Assembly (NCBI RefSeq): GCF_013087525.1
Contig: NZ_JABFCS010000001.1
Span: 868,001-932,000 of the forward strand
Source: Ramlibacter montanisoli
Lineage (GTDB): Bacteria; Pseudomonadota; Gammaproteobacteria; Burkholderiales; Burkholderiaceae_C
DNA length: 64,000 nucleotides
Reading direction: 5' to 3'
The notes beneath the pieces were generated by a model. It saw nothing but the letters and a program-made list of their open reading frames with translations. It did no database searches and had not been told where the DNA came from. Of this stretch, positions 56,390 to 64,000 are shown piece after piece. Both the position numbers and the translations under genes were made by a program. The first letter of the stretch is position 1; every line of letters begins with the position of its first letter.

Positions 56390-57430
56390 ATGAAGTACCT
56401 GGCGAAATGGATCCTCGCCGGCGCGGCCGCCTGCATGGCGTCCGCGACGGCCCTGGCGCAGATGCAGCCCTGGGAAAAGGAGCTGTACGACGCGGCGAAG
56501 AAGGAAAAGCCGGTCACCGTCTACACCGCGCACTACAACACCGAGGAAGCGGCCGCGCTGTGCGCCGCCTTCGAGAAGAAGTACCCGGACCTGAAGTGCA
56601 ACTTCGTGCGCACCACCGCGCAGGTGGCCTACCAGCGCCTGCAGCAGGACATCCAGGCCAACGCCGCGGTGGCCTCGGTGTTCAGCAGCACCGACGTCAG
56701 CCACTACCCCGACCTGAAGAAGAAGGGCCTGCTGCTGCCCTACACGCCGAAGAACACGGCGAACATGGTCGATTCGCTCAAGGGCTACAACGACAAGGAC
56801 GGCCAGTACTGGGTGACGGCCGCAGCGCTGATGCTCCTGACCTACAACAACAGCGTGGTCAGCGAGAAGGATGCGCCCAAGAACTGGCCCGACCTGCTGG
56901 ACCCGAAGTGGAAGGGCAAGGTCTCGATCGGCCATCCGGCCTTCAGCGGCTACGTGGGCACCTGGGTCGTGCTGATGCAGAAGCTCTATGGCTGGGACTA
57001 CTTCACGAAGCTGGAGAAGAACCAGCCGCAGATCGGCCGCTCGGTGAACGACACCGTGACCATGCTGAACTCCAAGGAGCGGCTGGTGGCCGCGGGGCCG
57101 GAAGCGACCACGCTGCTGTCGCGCGACAAGGGCAATCCGCTGTCGGTGGTCTATCCCACCGACGGCGCGCTGCTGATGGTGTCGCCCAGCGCGATCCCGA
57201 AGAACGCGCCTTCGCCCAATGCCGGCAAGCTCTACATGGAGTTCCTGCTGTCGAAGGAAGCGGCGGAGGTGCAGGTGAAGTCGCACTCGCTGGCCGTGGT
57301 CAAGGGCATCGCGCCCGCGCCCGGCGCCAAGCCGCTGGAGCAGATCAAGGTGGTGCGGCCGACCGAGGACGAGATCACCAAGGGCATCCCGGAAGTCAAG
57401 GAGAAGTTCCGCGACACCTTCGGCATCTGA
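56390..57430 (+). CDS. ABC transporter substrate-binding protein, Fe3+-type family
   Basis: A 346-residue periplasmic protein with a signal peptide (WILAGAAACMASATALA). The fold is that of family-1/Fe3+ and 2-aminoethylphosphonate binding proteins: VTVYTAHYNTEEAAALCAAFEKKYPDLK, then YQRLQQDIQAN, SSTDVSHYPDLKKKGLLLPY, YNNSVVSEKDAPKNWPDLLDP and a final GIPEVKEKFRDTFG. These proteins bind a metal or an organic anion. The conserved tyrosine pair of true iron binders is not seen, so an organic substrate is more likely. First gene of an importer operon. Confidence 0.9.
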   Translation: MKYLAKWILAGAAACMASATALAQMQPWEKELYDAAKKEKPVTVYTAHYNTEEAAALCAAFEKKYPDLKCNFVRTTAQVAYQRLQQDIQANAAVASVFSSTDVSHYPDLKKKGLLLPYTPKNTANMVDSLKGYNDKDGQYWVTAAALMLLTYNNSVVSEKDAPKNWPDLLDPKWKGKVSIGHPAFSGYVGTWVVLMQKLYGWDYFTKLEKNQPQIGRSVNDTVTMLNSKERLVAAGPEATTLLSRDKGNPLSVVYPTDGALLMVSPSAIPKNAPSPNAGKLYMEFLLSKEAAEVQVKSHSLAVVKGIAPAPGAKPLEQIKVVRPTEDEITKGIPEVKEKFRDTFGI

Positions 57431-57449
57431 GCGGCGGCCGCCCCGGTCC

Positions 57450-59201
57450 ATGGCCTACGTCAAGACCACGCTGGACGAGGCGGCGCTGCCGGCCGGCGGC
57501 TTCGCGCAGCGCTGGCGCCACTGGGACAAGTCGGCGATCGTCTGGCTGGTGGCGATCGCCGTCCTGGTGTTCCTGGTCGTCAACCCGCTGCTGCGCCTGT
57601 TCGTCGTCAGCTTCCAGGACGCCAACGGCGCCTTCACGCTCGCCAACTACGCCGGCGCCTACGGCCGCAGCCGCTACCTGGAGGCGCTGCTCAACTCGCT
57701 GATCCTCGGCGTGTCCGCGGGCGCGCTGTGCCTGGTGTTCGGCGTGCCGATGGCCTGGGCGCTGTCGCGCACCGACATGCCTTTCAAGGGGTTGGTGTGG
57801 GTCGCGATCCTCGGCACCTTCATCATCCCGCCCTACCTGGGGGCGGTGGGCTGGATCCTGCTGGCGGGGCCGAATGCGGGCTGGTTGAACAAGGCCTACG
57901 TCGCGCTCACGGGTGCGTCTTCCGGGCCCTTCAACATCTATTCGATGCCCGGGCTGGTGCTGGTGGTGGCCTGCTACAGCTTCCCCTACGTGTTCGTGCT
58001 GACCAAGTCGGCGCTGGACCTGGTGTCTTCCGAGATGGAGGACGCGGCCAACATCCTGGGGGCCGGCAACCTGCGCACCACCTGGCTGATCACGCTGCCG
58101 CTGGTGCTGCCGGCGATCCTGGGCGCCTTCATCCTGGTGTTCCTGGAGGCGATCGCGCTGTTCGGCTCGCCCGCGCTGATCGCGCTGCCGGCACGCTTCC
58201 ACGTGGTGACCACGCAGTTGTGGCAGTTCTTCGAGTTCCCGCCCAAGATCGGCCTGGCCGCGGCCTACGCCATGCCGCTGCTGGTGATCACCATCCTGCT
58301 GTTCTGGGTGCAGCGGCGCATCACGCACCGCAAGGGCTACGTCTCGCTCACCGGCAAGGGCGGCGAGCGGCGGCCGGTGCCGCTGGGCCCCTGGAAGTGG
58401 CCGATGCTGGGCTGGTGCCTGTTCGTCTGCACGCTGTCCTTCTTCATGCCGCTGGTGGTGATCTGCCAGGCCGCCTTCGCCAAGGCCTGGGGCCGCGGCT
58501 TCTCGCTGGACAACCTGACGCTGCGCAACCTGGTCGCGGTGGTGGTGGACAACGACCTCACGCGCACGGCCACGCTGCACACCTTCCTGTACGCGGGCAC
58601 GGCCTCGCTGATCGCGCTGGTGCTGGCCATGTGCATCGCCTACATCACCAACCGGAACCTGGTGAACCGGCACGTGGGCAGCGTGCTGGGCTTCCTGACC
58701 ATGGCGCCCTTCGTGGTGCCGGGCATCGTGCTGGCGATCGGCTTCTATGCGGCGTACACGCAACCGCCGCTGGTGCTGTACGGCACGGCCTGGATCCTGA
58801 TCCTGGCCTTCACGACGCGCTTCCTGCCGATCGCCTACGTGAACAGCAATGCCGCCATCCGCAGCATCAACCCCGAGCTGGAGGAGGCGGTGCGCACGCT
58901 GGGCGGCTCGCGCCTGACGGCGATCCGCTACGTTGTGATGCCGGTCCTCAAGCGCAGCATGGCGGGCGCCTTCATCCTGGTGTTCATCCCCGCCACGCGC
59001 GAGCTGAGCACGGCGATCTTCCTCTACTCGATCAACACCCAGGTGCTCTCGGTGCTGCTGTTCGACAAGAGCGACGAAGGCAATTTCGAGATGCTCGCCT
59101 CCATCGGCCTGGTGCTGGTGGTGATCACGGTGTCGCTGATCCTGCTCGGCTTCCGTTTGATGGGGCGGGACTTCATGTTGAGAAGGACGACGGTCGCATG
59201 A
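57450..59201 (+). CDS. ABC transporter permease, fused double domain
   Basis: A 583-residue permease with about 12 helices, two BPD_transp_1 domains in one chain as in FbpB-type iron and organic anion importers. EAA-loop signatures appear twice: MEDAANILGAGNLRTTWLITLPLVLPAI and LEEAVRTLGGSRLTAIRYVVMPVLKRS. Both contact the ATPase. 19 bases after the binding protein and overlapping the ATPase by ATGA. Confidence 0.93.
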   Translation: MAYVKTTLDEAALPAGGFAQRWRHWDKSAIVWLVAIAVLVFLVVNPLLRLFVVSFQDANGAFTLANYAGAYGRSRYLEALLNSLILGVSAGALCLVFGVPMAWALSRTDMPFKGLVWVAILGTFIIPPYLGAVGWILLAGPNAGWLNKAYVALTGASSGPFNIYSMPGLVLVVACYSFPYVFVLTKSALDLVSSEMEDAANILGAGNLRTTWLITLPLVLPAILGAFILVFLEAIALFGSPALIALPARFHVVTTQLWQFFEFPPKIGLAAAYAMPLLVITILLFWVQRRITHRKGYVSLTGKGGERRPVPLGPWKWPMLGWCLFVCTLSFFMPLVVICQAAFAKAWGRGFSLDNLTLRNLVAVVVDNDLTRTATLHTFLYAGTASLIALVLAMCIAYITNRNLVNRHVGSVLGFLTMAPFVVPGIVLAIGFYAAYTQPPLVLYGTAWILILAFTTRFLPIAYVNSNAAIRSINPELEEAVRTLGGSRLTAIRYVVMPVLKRSMAGAFILVFIPATRELSTAIFLYSINTQVLSVLLFDKSDEGNFEMLASIGLVLVVITVSLILLGFRLMGRDFMLRRTTVA

Positions 59202-60268
59202 GCCAATTGGTGTTGAAGAACGTATCGAAGACCTTCGGAAGCGTGAACGTCGTGGAAGGTTTGAACCTCTCCCTGCGCGACGGCGAATTGGTGTCGCTGC
59301 TGGGGCCCTCGGGCTGCGGAAAGACGACGACGCTGCGCATGATCGCCGGCTTCATCTCGCCCAGCGAGGGCACGATCGAGCTCGATGGCCGGGTGATCTC
59401 CTCGCCGCAGTCGACGCTGCCGCCGGAGAAGCGGGGCATGTCCATGATCTTCCAGAGCTACGCGATCTGGCCGAACATGACGGTGTACGAGAACGTGGCC
59501 TTCGGCCTGAAGCTGCAGAAGGTGGCGGTGGCCGATGCCCAGAAGCGCGTGGAGAAGATCCTCGACGTGGTGCAATTGAAGCACCTGCGCGACCGCTACC
59601 CCGCCGAACTGAGCGGCGGCCAGCAGCAGCGCGTGGCGCTGGCCCGTGCCATCGTGGTGAACCCGGCCGTGCTGCTGCTCGACGAGCCGCTGTCCAACCT
59701 GGACGCCAACCTGCGCGAGGAGATGCGCTACGAGATCCGCCGCCTGCACGACGAATTCAACATGACCATGGTCTACGTCACGCACGACCAGGCCGAGGCC
59801 ATGGTCACCTCCGACCGCATCGCCGTGATGAACAAGGGCCGCATCGAGCAGCTCGATGCGCCCTTCGAGCTGTACCGCCACCCCAAGACGCGCTTCGTGG
59901 CCGGCTTCATAGGCCGCACCAACTTCCTGACCGGCGCGCGCCGCGACGACGGCGTCGATTTCGGCGGCTTCCGGCTGCCGGCGGGCGCGCTGGCCAGCGA
60001 CGGCCCGCTGCCGCAGGAAGTGCAGATCTCGATCCGGCCGCAGTGCATCGCGCTGTCGCGCGACAAGCCGGCCGAGCGCGACCAGCGCTGCTGCGTCGAG
60101 GCGAGCGTGCAGCGGCGCTCCTATCTCGGCGAGTCGTGGGATTACCACATCACCGTGGCACCATCGGTGGAACCGATCCGGGTCAGCGCCCGCCCGGCCG
60201 ACGTGTTCGAAGTCGGGCAGAAAATCTACGCCGAGATCGATTGTTCCCAGATCACCGTCCTCCACTGA
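59198..60268 (+). CDS. ABC transporter ATP-binding protein
   Basis: A 356-residue ATPase. Walker A is GPSGCGKTT, the signature motif is LSGGQQQRVALARA, Walker B is LLLDEPLSNLD and the switch His is in VTHDQAEA. The C-terminal part has a TOBE/regulatory domain (VQISIRPQCIALS). It belongs to the FbpC/PotA/UgpC group. Its ATG overlaps the permease stop. Confidence 0.94.
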   Translation: MSQLVLKNVSKTFGSVNVVEGLNLSLRDGELVSLLGPSGCGKTTTLRMIAGFISPSEGTIELDGRVISSPQSTLPPEKRGMSMIFQSYAIWPNMTVYENVAFGLKLQKVAVADAQKRVEKILDVVQLKHLRDRYPAELSGGQQQRVALARAIVVNPAVLLLDEPLSNLDANLREEMRYEIRRLHDEFNMTMVYVTHDQAEAMVTSDRIAVMNKGRIEQLDAPFELYRHPKTRFVAGFIGRTNFLTGARRDDGVDFGGFRLPAGALASDGPLPQEVQISIRPQCIALSRDKPAERDQRCCVEASVQRRSYLGESWDYHITVAPSVEPIRVSARPADVFEVGQKIYAEIDCSQITVLH

Positions 60269-60287
60269 ACAGAAAGACAGCCTCCCC

Positions 60288-61493
60288 ATGCCCCTGCCCC
60301 TCGAAGGCATCCGCGTCCTCGACCTGACCAACGTGATGGCGGGCCCCTACTGCACGATGGTGCTGGGGGACCTGGGCGCCGAAGTGATCAAGCTCGAAAG
60401 CCTGGATGGCGACAGCACCCGCAATTTCGAACCCAAGGTCAACGACGAGTCCTACTGCTTCGCGGTCCTGAACCGCAACAAGAAGAGCATCTCGGTGGAC
60501 ATGAAGGCCGCCGAAGGCAAGGCGATCGTGATGATGCTGGCCGCGCAGGCGGACATCATGATCGAGAACTTCCGCCCCGGCGTGGTGAAGAAGCTGGGCG
60601 TGGGCTACGAGGACGTGAAGAAGGTGAACCCCGGGATCATCTACGCGTCCATGTCCGGCTTCGGCCAGACCGGCCCGTACGGCAAGAAGGGCGGCTTCGA
60701 CATCATCGCCCAGGGCATGTCCGGGATCATGATGATGACGGGCCATCCGGGCGGCCGGCCGGCCAAGGTCGGCATCGCGATGAACGACATCGCCTGCGGC
60801 GTGACCACGCTGTACGGCATCCTCGGCGCGCTGATCGGCAAGCTGCGCCACGGCCAGGGCCAGTACCTGGAGACCTCGCTGCTGGAGGCCGGCCTGGCCT
60901 GGAGCATCTGGGAGTTCGGCGCCTGGTTCGGCGGCGGCGAGAAGCCCACGGCCACCGGCACGCGGCACCGCCGCTCCGCGCCCTACCAGGCCTTCCGCTC
61001 CAAGGACGGCTACGTCACGGTGGGAGCCAGCGGCGACAAGCTGTGGCGCGCCTTCGTGGAGCAGGTGGTGAACAGGCCCGAGTGGCTGCAGGACCCGCGC
61101 TTCGAGAAGAACCCGCTGCGGGTGAAGAACGTCGAGGCCCTGCAGGAACTGATCGAGTCGGTGCTGGTCACGCAGCCCACCGCCCACTGGGTGGAGAAGC
61201 TCGATGCCGCCGGCGTGCCGGGTGGTCCCGTCTACACCTACGACCAGACCCTGTCCGATCCGCAGGTGCAGCACCGCCGCATGGTGTACGACATCGACCA
61301 TCCGAAGATCGGGGCCATGAAGACGCTGGGCCTGCCGGTCAAGTCGAGCGGCGAGCTGACCGAGATCCGCAAGCCCGCGCCCCTGCACGGCCAGCACACC
61401 GAGGAGGTGCTGCGGGCCGTCGGCTACAGCGAAGCGCAGGTGCGCAGCCTGCTGGCCGAAGGCGTCGTGAAGTCCACCGGAGTGCCGGCATGA
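60288..61493 (+). CDS. CaiB/BaiF family CoA-transferase (class III)
   Basis: A 401-residue CoA-transferase. The start LEGIRVLDLTNVMAGPYCTMVLGDLGAEVIKLE is diagnostic. The catalytic Asp is Asp167 in VGIAMNDIACG, and RRSAPYQAFRSKDGYVTV and AGVPGGPVYTYDQTLSDPQV follow. It moves CoA between a carboxylic acid and a donor such as succinyl-CoA. 19 bases after the ABC ATPase and overlapping the hydratase, so uptake, activation and hydration look coupled. Confidence 0.93.
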   Translation: MPLPLEGIRVLDLTNVMAGPYCTMVLGDLGAEVIKLESLDGDSTRNFEPKVNDESYCFAVLNRNKKSISVDMKAAEGKAIVMMLAAQADIMIENFRPGVVKKLGVGYEDVKKVNPGIIYASMSGFGQTGPYGKKGGFDIIAQGMSGIMMMTGHPGGRPAKVGIAMNDIACGVTTLYGILGALIGKLRHGQGQYLETSLLEAGLAWSIWEFGAWFGGGEKPTATGTRHRRSAPYQAFRSKDGYVTVGASGDKLWRAFVEQVVNRPEWLQDPRFEKNPLRVKNVEALQELIESVLVTQPTAHWVEKLDAAGVPGGPVYTYDQTLSDPQVQHRRMVYDIDHPKIGAMKTLGLPVKSSGELTEIRKPAPLHGQHTEEVLRAVGYSEAQVRSLLAEGVVKSTGVPA

Positions 61494-62284
61494 AACTGCA
61501 GACCGACCGCATGATCGCGCAGAAGGACGGCGGGATCGGCTGGATCACCTTCAACAATCCGGCGCGCCACAACGCGGTCTCGCTGCCGATGTGGCAGGGG
61601 CTGTTCGATGCCGTCAGTGCGTTCGCCGAGGACCCCGAGGTGCGGGTGATCGTGCTCAAGGGCGCGGGCGAGAAGGCCTTCGTCTCGGGCGCGGACATCT
61701 CCGAGTTCGAGGAGAAGCGTTCCAGCCAGCAAACCATCGAGGCCTACAACGCGGTATCGCACCGCGCGACCGCGACGCTGCACAACGTGAACAAGCCGAC
61801 CATCGCCATGATCCGCGGCTACTGCGTGGGCGGTGGCGTGTCGGTGGCCCTGTCCTGCGACATGCGCATCGCGGCGGAGGGTTCGACCTTCGCGGTGCCG
61901 GCGGCCAAGCTGGGGCTGGGCTACGAGTTCGACGGCGTGCGCAAGCTGGTCGACGTGGTCGGCCCTTCGTTCGCGCGCGAGATCTTCTACACGGCCCGCC
62001 AGTTCAGCGCGCAGGAAGCGGTGACCATGGGGCTGGTGAACCGGCTGGTGCCGGTGGACGGGCTGGAGTCCTATGTGCGCGACTACGCCGGCACCATCGC
62101 GGCCAATGCGCCGCTGACGGTGGGTTCGATCAAGACGCTGGTGGCGCAGGCGCTGAAGGACGAATCGCAACGCGACGACGCGCTGTGCGAGGCCGTGGTG
62201 CGGCGCTGCTTCGAGAGCGCCGATTACGTCGAAGGGCGCACGGCGTTCATGGAGAAGCGCAAGCCGAAGTTCACGGGGCGCTAA
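61490..62284 (+). CDS. Enoyl-CoA hydratase/isomerase family protein
   Basis: A 264-residue crotonase. The oxyanion segments are VSGADISEFEEK and YCVGGGVSVALSCDMRIAA, then AAKLGLGYEF. The classical second Glu position is occupied as LGLGYEFDG. It acts on a CoA thioester formed by the upstream CoA-transferase. ATGA overlap sets the start. Last gene of the importer-CoA operon. Confidence 0.92.
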   Translation: MKLQTDRMIAQKDGGIGWITFNNPARHNAVSLPMWQGLFDAVSAFAEDPEVRVIVLKGAGEKAFVSGADISEFEEKRSSQQTIEAYNAVSHRATATLHNVNKPTIAMIRGYCVGGGVSVALSCDMRIAAEGSTFAVPAAKLGLGYEFDGVRKLVDVVGPSFAREIFYTARQFSAQEAVTMGLVNRLVPVDGLESYVRDYAGTIAANAPLTVGSIKTLVAQALKDESQRDDALCEAVVRRCFESADYVEGRTAFMEKRKPKFTGR

Positions 62285-62285
62285 G

Positions 62286-62375
62286 GATTCGTCATCCCCG
62301 CGGAGGCGGGGACCCAAGGCTTGCGCCTTGGTCTTCCGACGCCTCGGGTTCCCGCCTCCGCGGGAATGACGGTCC
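62286..62375. repeat. Dispersed inverted repeat (CGTCATYCCCGCGGAGGCGGGRACCC type)
   Basis: Two arms, 62290-62315 and 62346-62371, are inverted copies of CGTCATYCCCGCGGAGGCGGG(R)ACCC with two mismatches. An inner hairpin AAGGC-TTGC-GCCTT lies between them. This is the repeat seen between convergent genes in many Burkholderiales. It lies at the end of the hydratase gene, and the opposite transporter gene reads into it. Confidence 0.8.
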
Positions 62376-63264
62376 CCGGCCCTGGCCGTGCAGCACGTAC
62401 AGGCCAGCCGCCACCAGCAGCGCTATCCCCACCCACGCAATCACGTTCGGGATGTCCGCCCACACCGCATACCCCAGCACGATCGCGAACAGCAGCGCCG
62501 TGTAGCGGAAGGGGGCGATCAGGCTCATCTCGCCGCCGCGCATGGCCACCGTCAGCAGGAAGTAGCCGCCACTGAGGAACACGCTGGCGGCCGCCAGCAG
62601 GCCCAGCTTGCGAGGCGCGGAAGTCGCGCCATTCCGAGAACAGGCTCCACGCGCCCGCCAGCACGGTGACGGCGATCGCCGTGCTCAGCGTGATCAGGAT
62701 CGAGGGGATGCCGCGATCGATGACGCGCGTCATCAGGTCGCGGCTGGCGTGCAGCAGCGTGCCGCCCAGGCAGAGCAGGGCGTAGGCATTGAAGGCGGCA
62801 CCCGTGGGTTGCACCACCAGCAGCACGCCGGTGAAGCCGGTCGCGATCGCCAGCCACCTGCCGGCGCCGACCCGCTCCTTGAAAGCCACCACCGCGAACA
62901 GCGTGATGAACAGCGGCGTCGCCATGTTGATCGCGGTGGCGTTGGCGATCGGCAGGTGGAACAGCGAGGTGAGGTAGGCCATCGTGGCGAAGGCGTCGAA
63001 CAGGGCGCGCAGCAGCACCCGCCGGTCCAGCAGGTCCTGCAGGCGCGCCGTGGCGCGCATGCCGTGCGCGATGGCCACCAGCAGCAGGGTGGCGAAGATG
63101 CCGCGCAGGAAGATCAGCTGCGGGCCGGGCAGCGACTCGCTGACGTGCTTGACGAGGGAGTCGTTGACGACGAAGCAGGCCATGCCGCCCGCCATCGCCA
63201 GGATGCCGCGCCGGTTGGCCGCGCGCGCCGCGTCCGTGGTGGGAAAGTTCATGCGAGGCGCCAT
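62292..63264 (-). CDS. EamA/DMT-family transporter; one frame break
   Basis: About 323 residues with ten membrane helices in two EamA repeats (GILAMAGGMACFVVNDSLVKHV, LSTAIAVTVLAGAWSLFSEW, then LTVAMRGGEMSLIAPFRYTALLFAIVLGY). Drug/metabolite transporters of this kind export amino acids, purines or other metabolites. One base is extra (or two missing) near 62617-62622; the corrected joint reads RDFAPRKLGLLAAASVFLSGGYF. The C-terminus (SFPRRREPEASEDQGASLGSP) is encoded by the dispersed repeat, so the natural stop was replaced. Start at 63264 or 63252. Confidence 0.78.
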
Positions 63265-63287
63265 GTTAGCGCCGCCGCGGCCCGTGT

Positions 63288-63301
63288 TTGATCCAGATCA
63301 G
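63288..63301 (+). promoter_or_regulatory. FNR/ANR-like box TTGAT-CCAG-ATCAG
   Basis: TTGATCCAGATCAG matches the FNR/ANR consensus TTGAT-N4-ATCAA in 9 of 10 fixed positions. It ends 50 bases before the ligA start in the short intergenic stretch. FNR-type regulators respond to oxygen, which would fit an oxygen-using ring-cleavage enzyme, or it may serve the divergent transporter. Chance matches are possible. Confidence 0.45.
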
Positions 63302-63303
63302 TC

Positions 63304-63324
63304 GGAAGCCAGTTTCCGGCTTCC
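63304..63324. promoter_or_regulatory. GGAAGCC-N7-GGCTTCC dyad upstream of ligA
   Basis: A perfect 7-bp inverted repeat with 7 bases between the arms, between the FNR-like box and the ribosome site of ligA. It could be an operator of a LysR- or IclR-type regulator of the aromatic genes. No regulator gene is visible in the window. Confidence 0.4.
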
Positions 63325-63351
63325 ATACTGGTTCGCGAAAGGAGACACGGC

Positions 63352-63717
63352 ATGCAGAACAAAGCCGGCATTCCCGGGACCATCATCTTCGACGGCACGC
63401 AGGCCCGCAAGGGCTACGCCCTCAACCGCATGTGCTTCTCGTTCAACGACCAGGTGAACCGGGACAGCTTCCAGCGCGACGAGGAGGCCTACATGGCGCA
63501 CTACGGCCTCGCGCCGGCGCAGGCGGAGGCGATCCGCAAGCGCGACGTGCTGGGGCTGCTGGCGGCCGGCGGCAACGTCTACTACCTCGCCAAGTTCGCC
63601 GGGATCCTCGGCCTGGACGTGCAGGACCTCGGCGCGCTGCAGACCGGCCTGTCCAAGGACGAATTCAAGGCGCGGCTGGTGCGCCAGAACGACCAACCCG
63701 CACCGCGCGCGGCCTGA
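63352..63717 (+). CDS. ligA: Protocatechuate 4,5-dioxygenase alpha subunit (second locus)
   Basis: A 121-residue small subunit. FDGTQARKGYALNRMCFSFND is the LigA signature, with RDVLGLLAAGGNVYYLAKFAGILGLDVQ in the body. LigA covers the active site of LigB and helps fix the substrate. AAAGGAG lies upstream of the ATG. The beta gene begins 11 bases after the stop. Because the window also begins inside a ligB, this is a second, separate ring-cleavage locus. Confidence 0.93.
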   Translation: MQNKAGIPGTIIFDGTQARKGYALNRMCFSFNDQVNRDSFQRDEEAYMAHYGLAPAQAEAIRKRDVLGLLAAGGNVYYLAKFAGILGLDVQDLGALQTGLSKDEFKARLVRQNDQPAPRAA

Positions 63718-63728
63718 GGAGGACACGC

Positions 63729-64000
63729 ATGGCGAAGATCGTCGGTGGCCTGACCACCTCCCACGTGCCCGCCATCGGCGGCGCTATTGCCAAGGGGCTG
63801 CAGGGCGAGCCCTACTGGAAGCCCTTCTTCGACGGCTTCCTGCCGGTGCACGAGTGGCTCAAGGACGTGAAGCCGGACGTGGCGGTCGTCTTCTACAACG
63901 ACCACGGCCTGAACTTCTTCCTGGACAAGATGCCGACCTTCGCGATCGGCGCAGCGCCCGAATACCGCAACGCCGACGAAGGCTGGGGCATCCCGACGCT
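63729..64000 (+). CDS. ligB: Protocatechuate 4,5-dioxygenase beta subunit, N-terminal part (window edge)
   Basis: The first 90 residues of the catalytic subunit. AKIVGGLTTSHVPAIGGAI has the first Fe-ligand His, and VVFYNDHGLNFFLD the second metal-binding segment (NDHG). The frame is open at the window edge in EGWGIP. The same EGWG point is where the window-start copy begins, but the next residues differ (EGWGIPTL against EGWGPRPV). These are therefore two different genes, not one gene joined across a circle. Confidence 0.93.
   Translation, partial: MAKIVGGLTTSHVPAIGGAIAKGLQGEPYWKPFFDGFLPVHEWLKDVKPDVAVVFYNDHGLNFFLDKMPTFAIGAAPEYRNADEGWGIPT

Overview
The window is very GC-rich, densely coded DNA of Comamonadaceae type (Burkholderiales; Ramlibacter, Variovorax, Hydrogenophaga or Comamonas relatives are the best guess from protein flavour). 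The reasons are the protocatechuate 4,5-cleavage (lig/pmd) genes at both ends, a caa3-type oxidase, a ProQ/FinO protein, CaiB and Fe3+-type ABC transport genes, and a dispersed CGTCATYCCCGCGGAGGCGGG repeat. No rRNA, tRNA, CRISPR, transposase or integrase was seen.

Layout. 1-1560: the end of a protocatechuate 4,5-dioxygenase beta gene and the next pathway dehydrogenase. 1582-2980: a SnoaL-like protein and an exported lytic-transglycosylase-like protein. 3309-20775: the most unusual part, a SARP/BTAD-type regulator convergent with a 12-gene minus-strand operon of about 16.5 kb. The operon encodes four members of one unknown protein family, two members of a second, a protein with a DMATS-like prenyltransferase signature, a subtilase, a roughly 1590-residue protein combining an amidase, a trypsin-like domain and two papain-like domains, and three small or medium unknown proteins. 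Four GTGAY boxes at exact 11-bp steps lie upstream of its first gene, as expected for a SARP operator. I could not match this set of genes to any system I know.

21024-27662: a heme-copper oxidase operon with a diheme subunit II and two subunit III proteins, followed by small membrane proteins. 27688-32579: small housekeeping genes (PQ-loop, VOC, YCII, ProQ, thiolase, methyltransferase). 32840-36263: two tandem secreted proteins with a His/Cys pattern like CHAT or caspase folds and helical-repeat-like C-termini. 36270-41969: a VOC protein, a hybrid sensor kinase, and a three-gene set (beta-lactamase fold hydrolase, M15-like peptidase, carboxylate-amine-ligase-like protein). 42143-56250: ordinary genes (FimV-like, FocA/NirC, GST, M16 peptidase, DEAD-box helicase, L,D-transpeptidase, MBL hydrolase, S41 peptidase, aldo-keto reductase). 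56390-62284: Fe3+-type ABC importer, CoA-transferase and enoyl-CoA hydratase. 62292-64000: an EamA transporter, then ligA and the start of a second ligB behind an FNR/ANR-like box.

Quality warning. About 25 single-base frame breaks interrupt otherwise intact conserved genes. Most look like one base missing from a short G or C run. They are most simply explained as uncorrected consensus errors. I annotate those genes as single CDS spans and state where each break lies.
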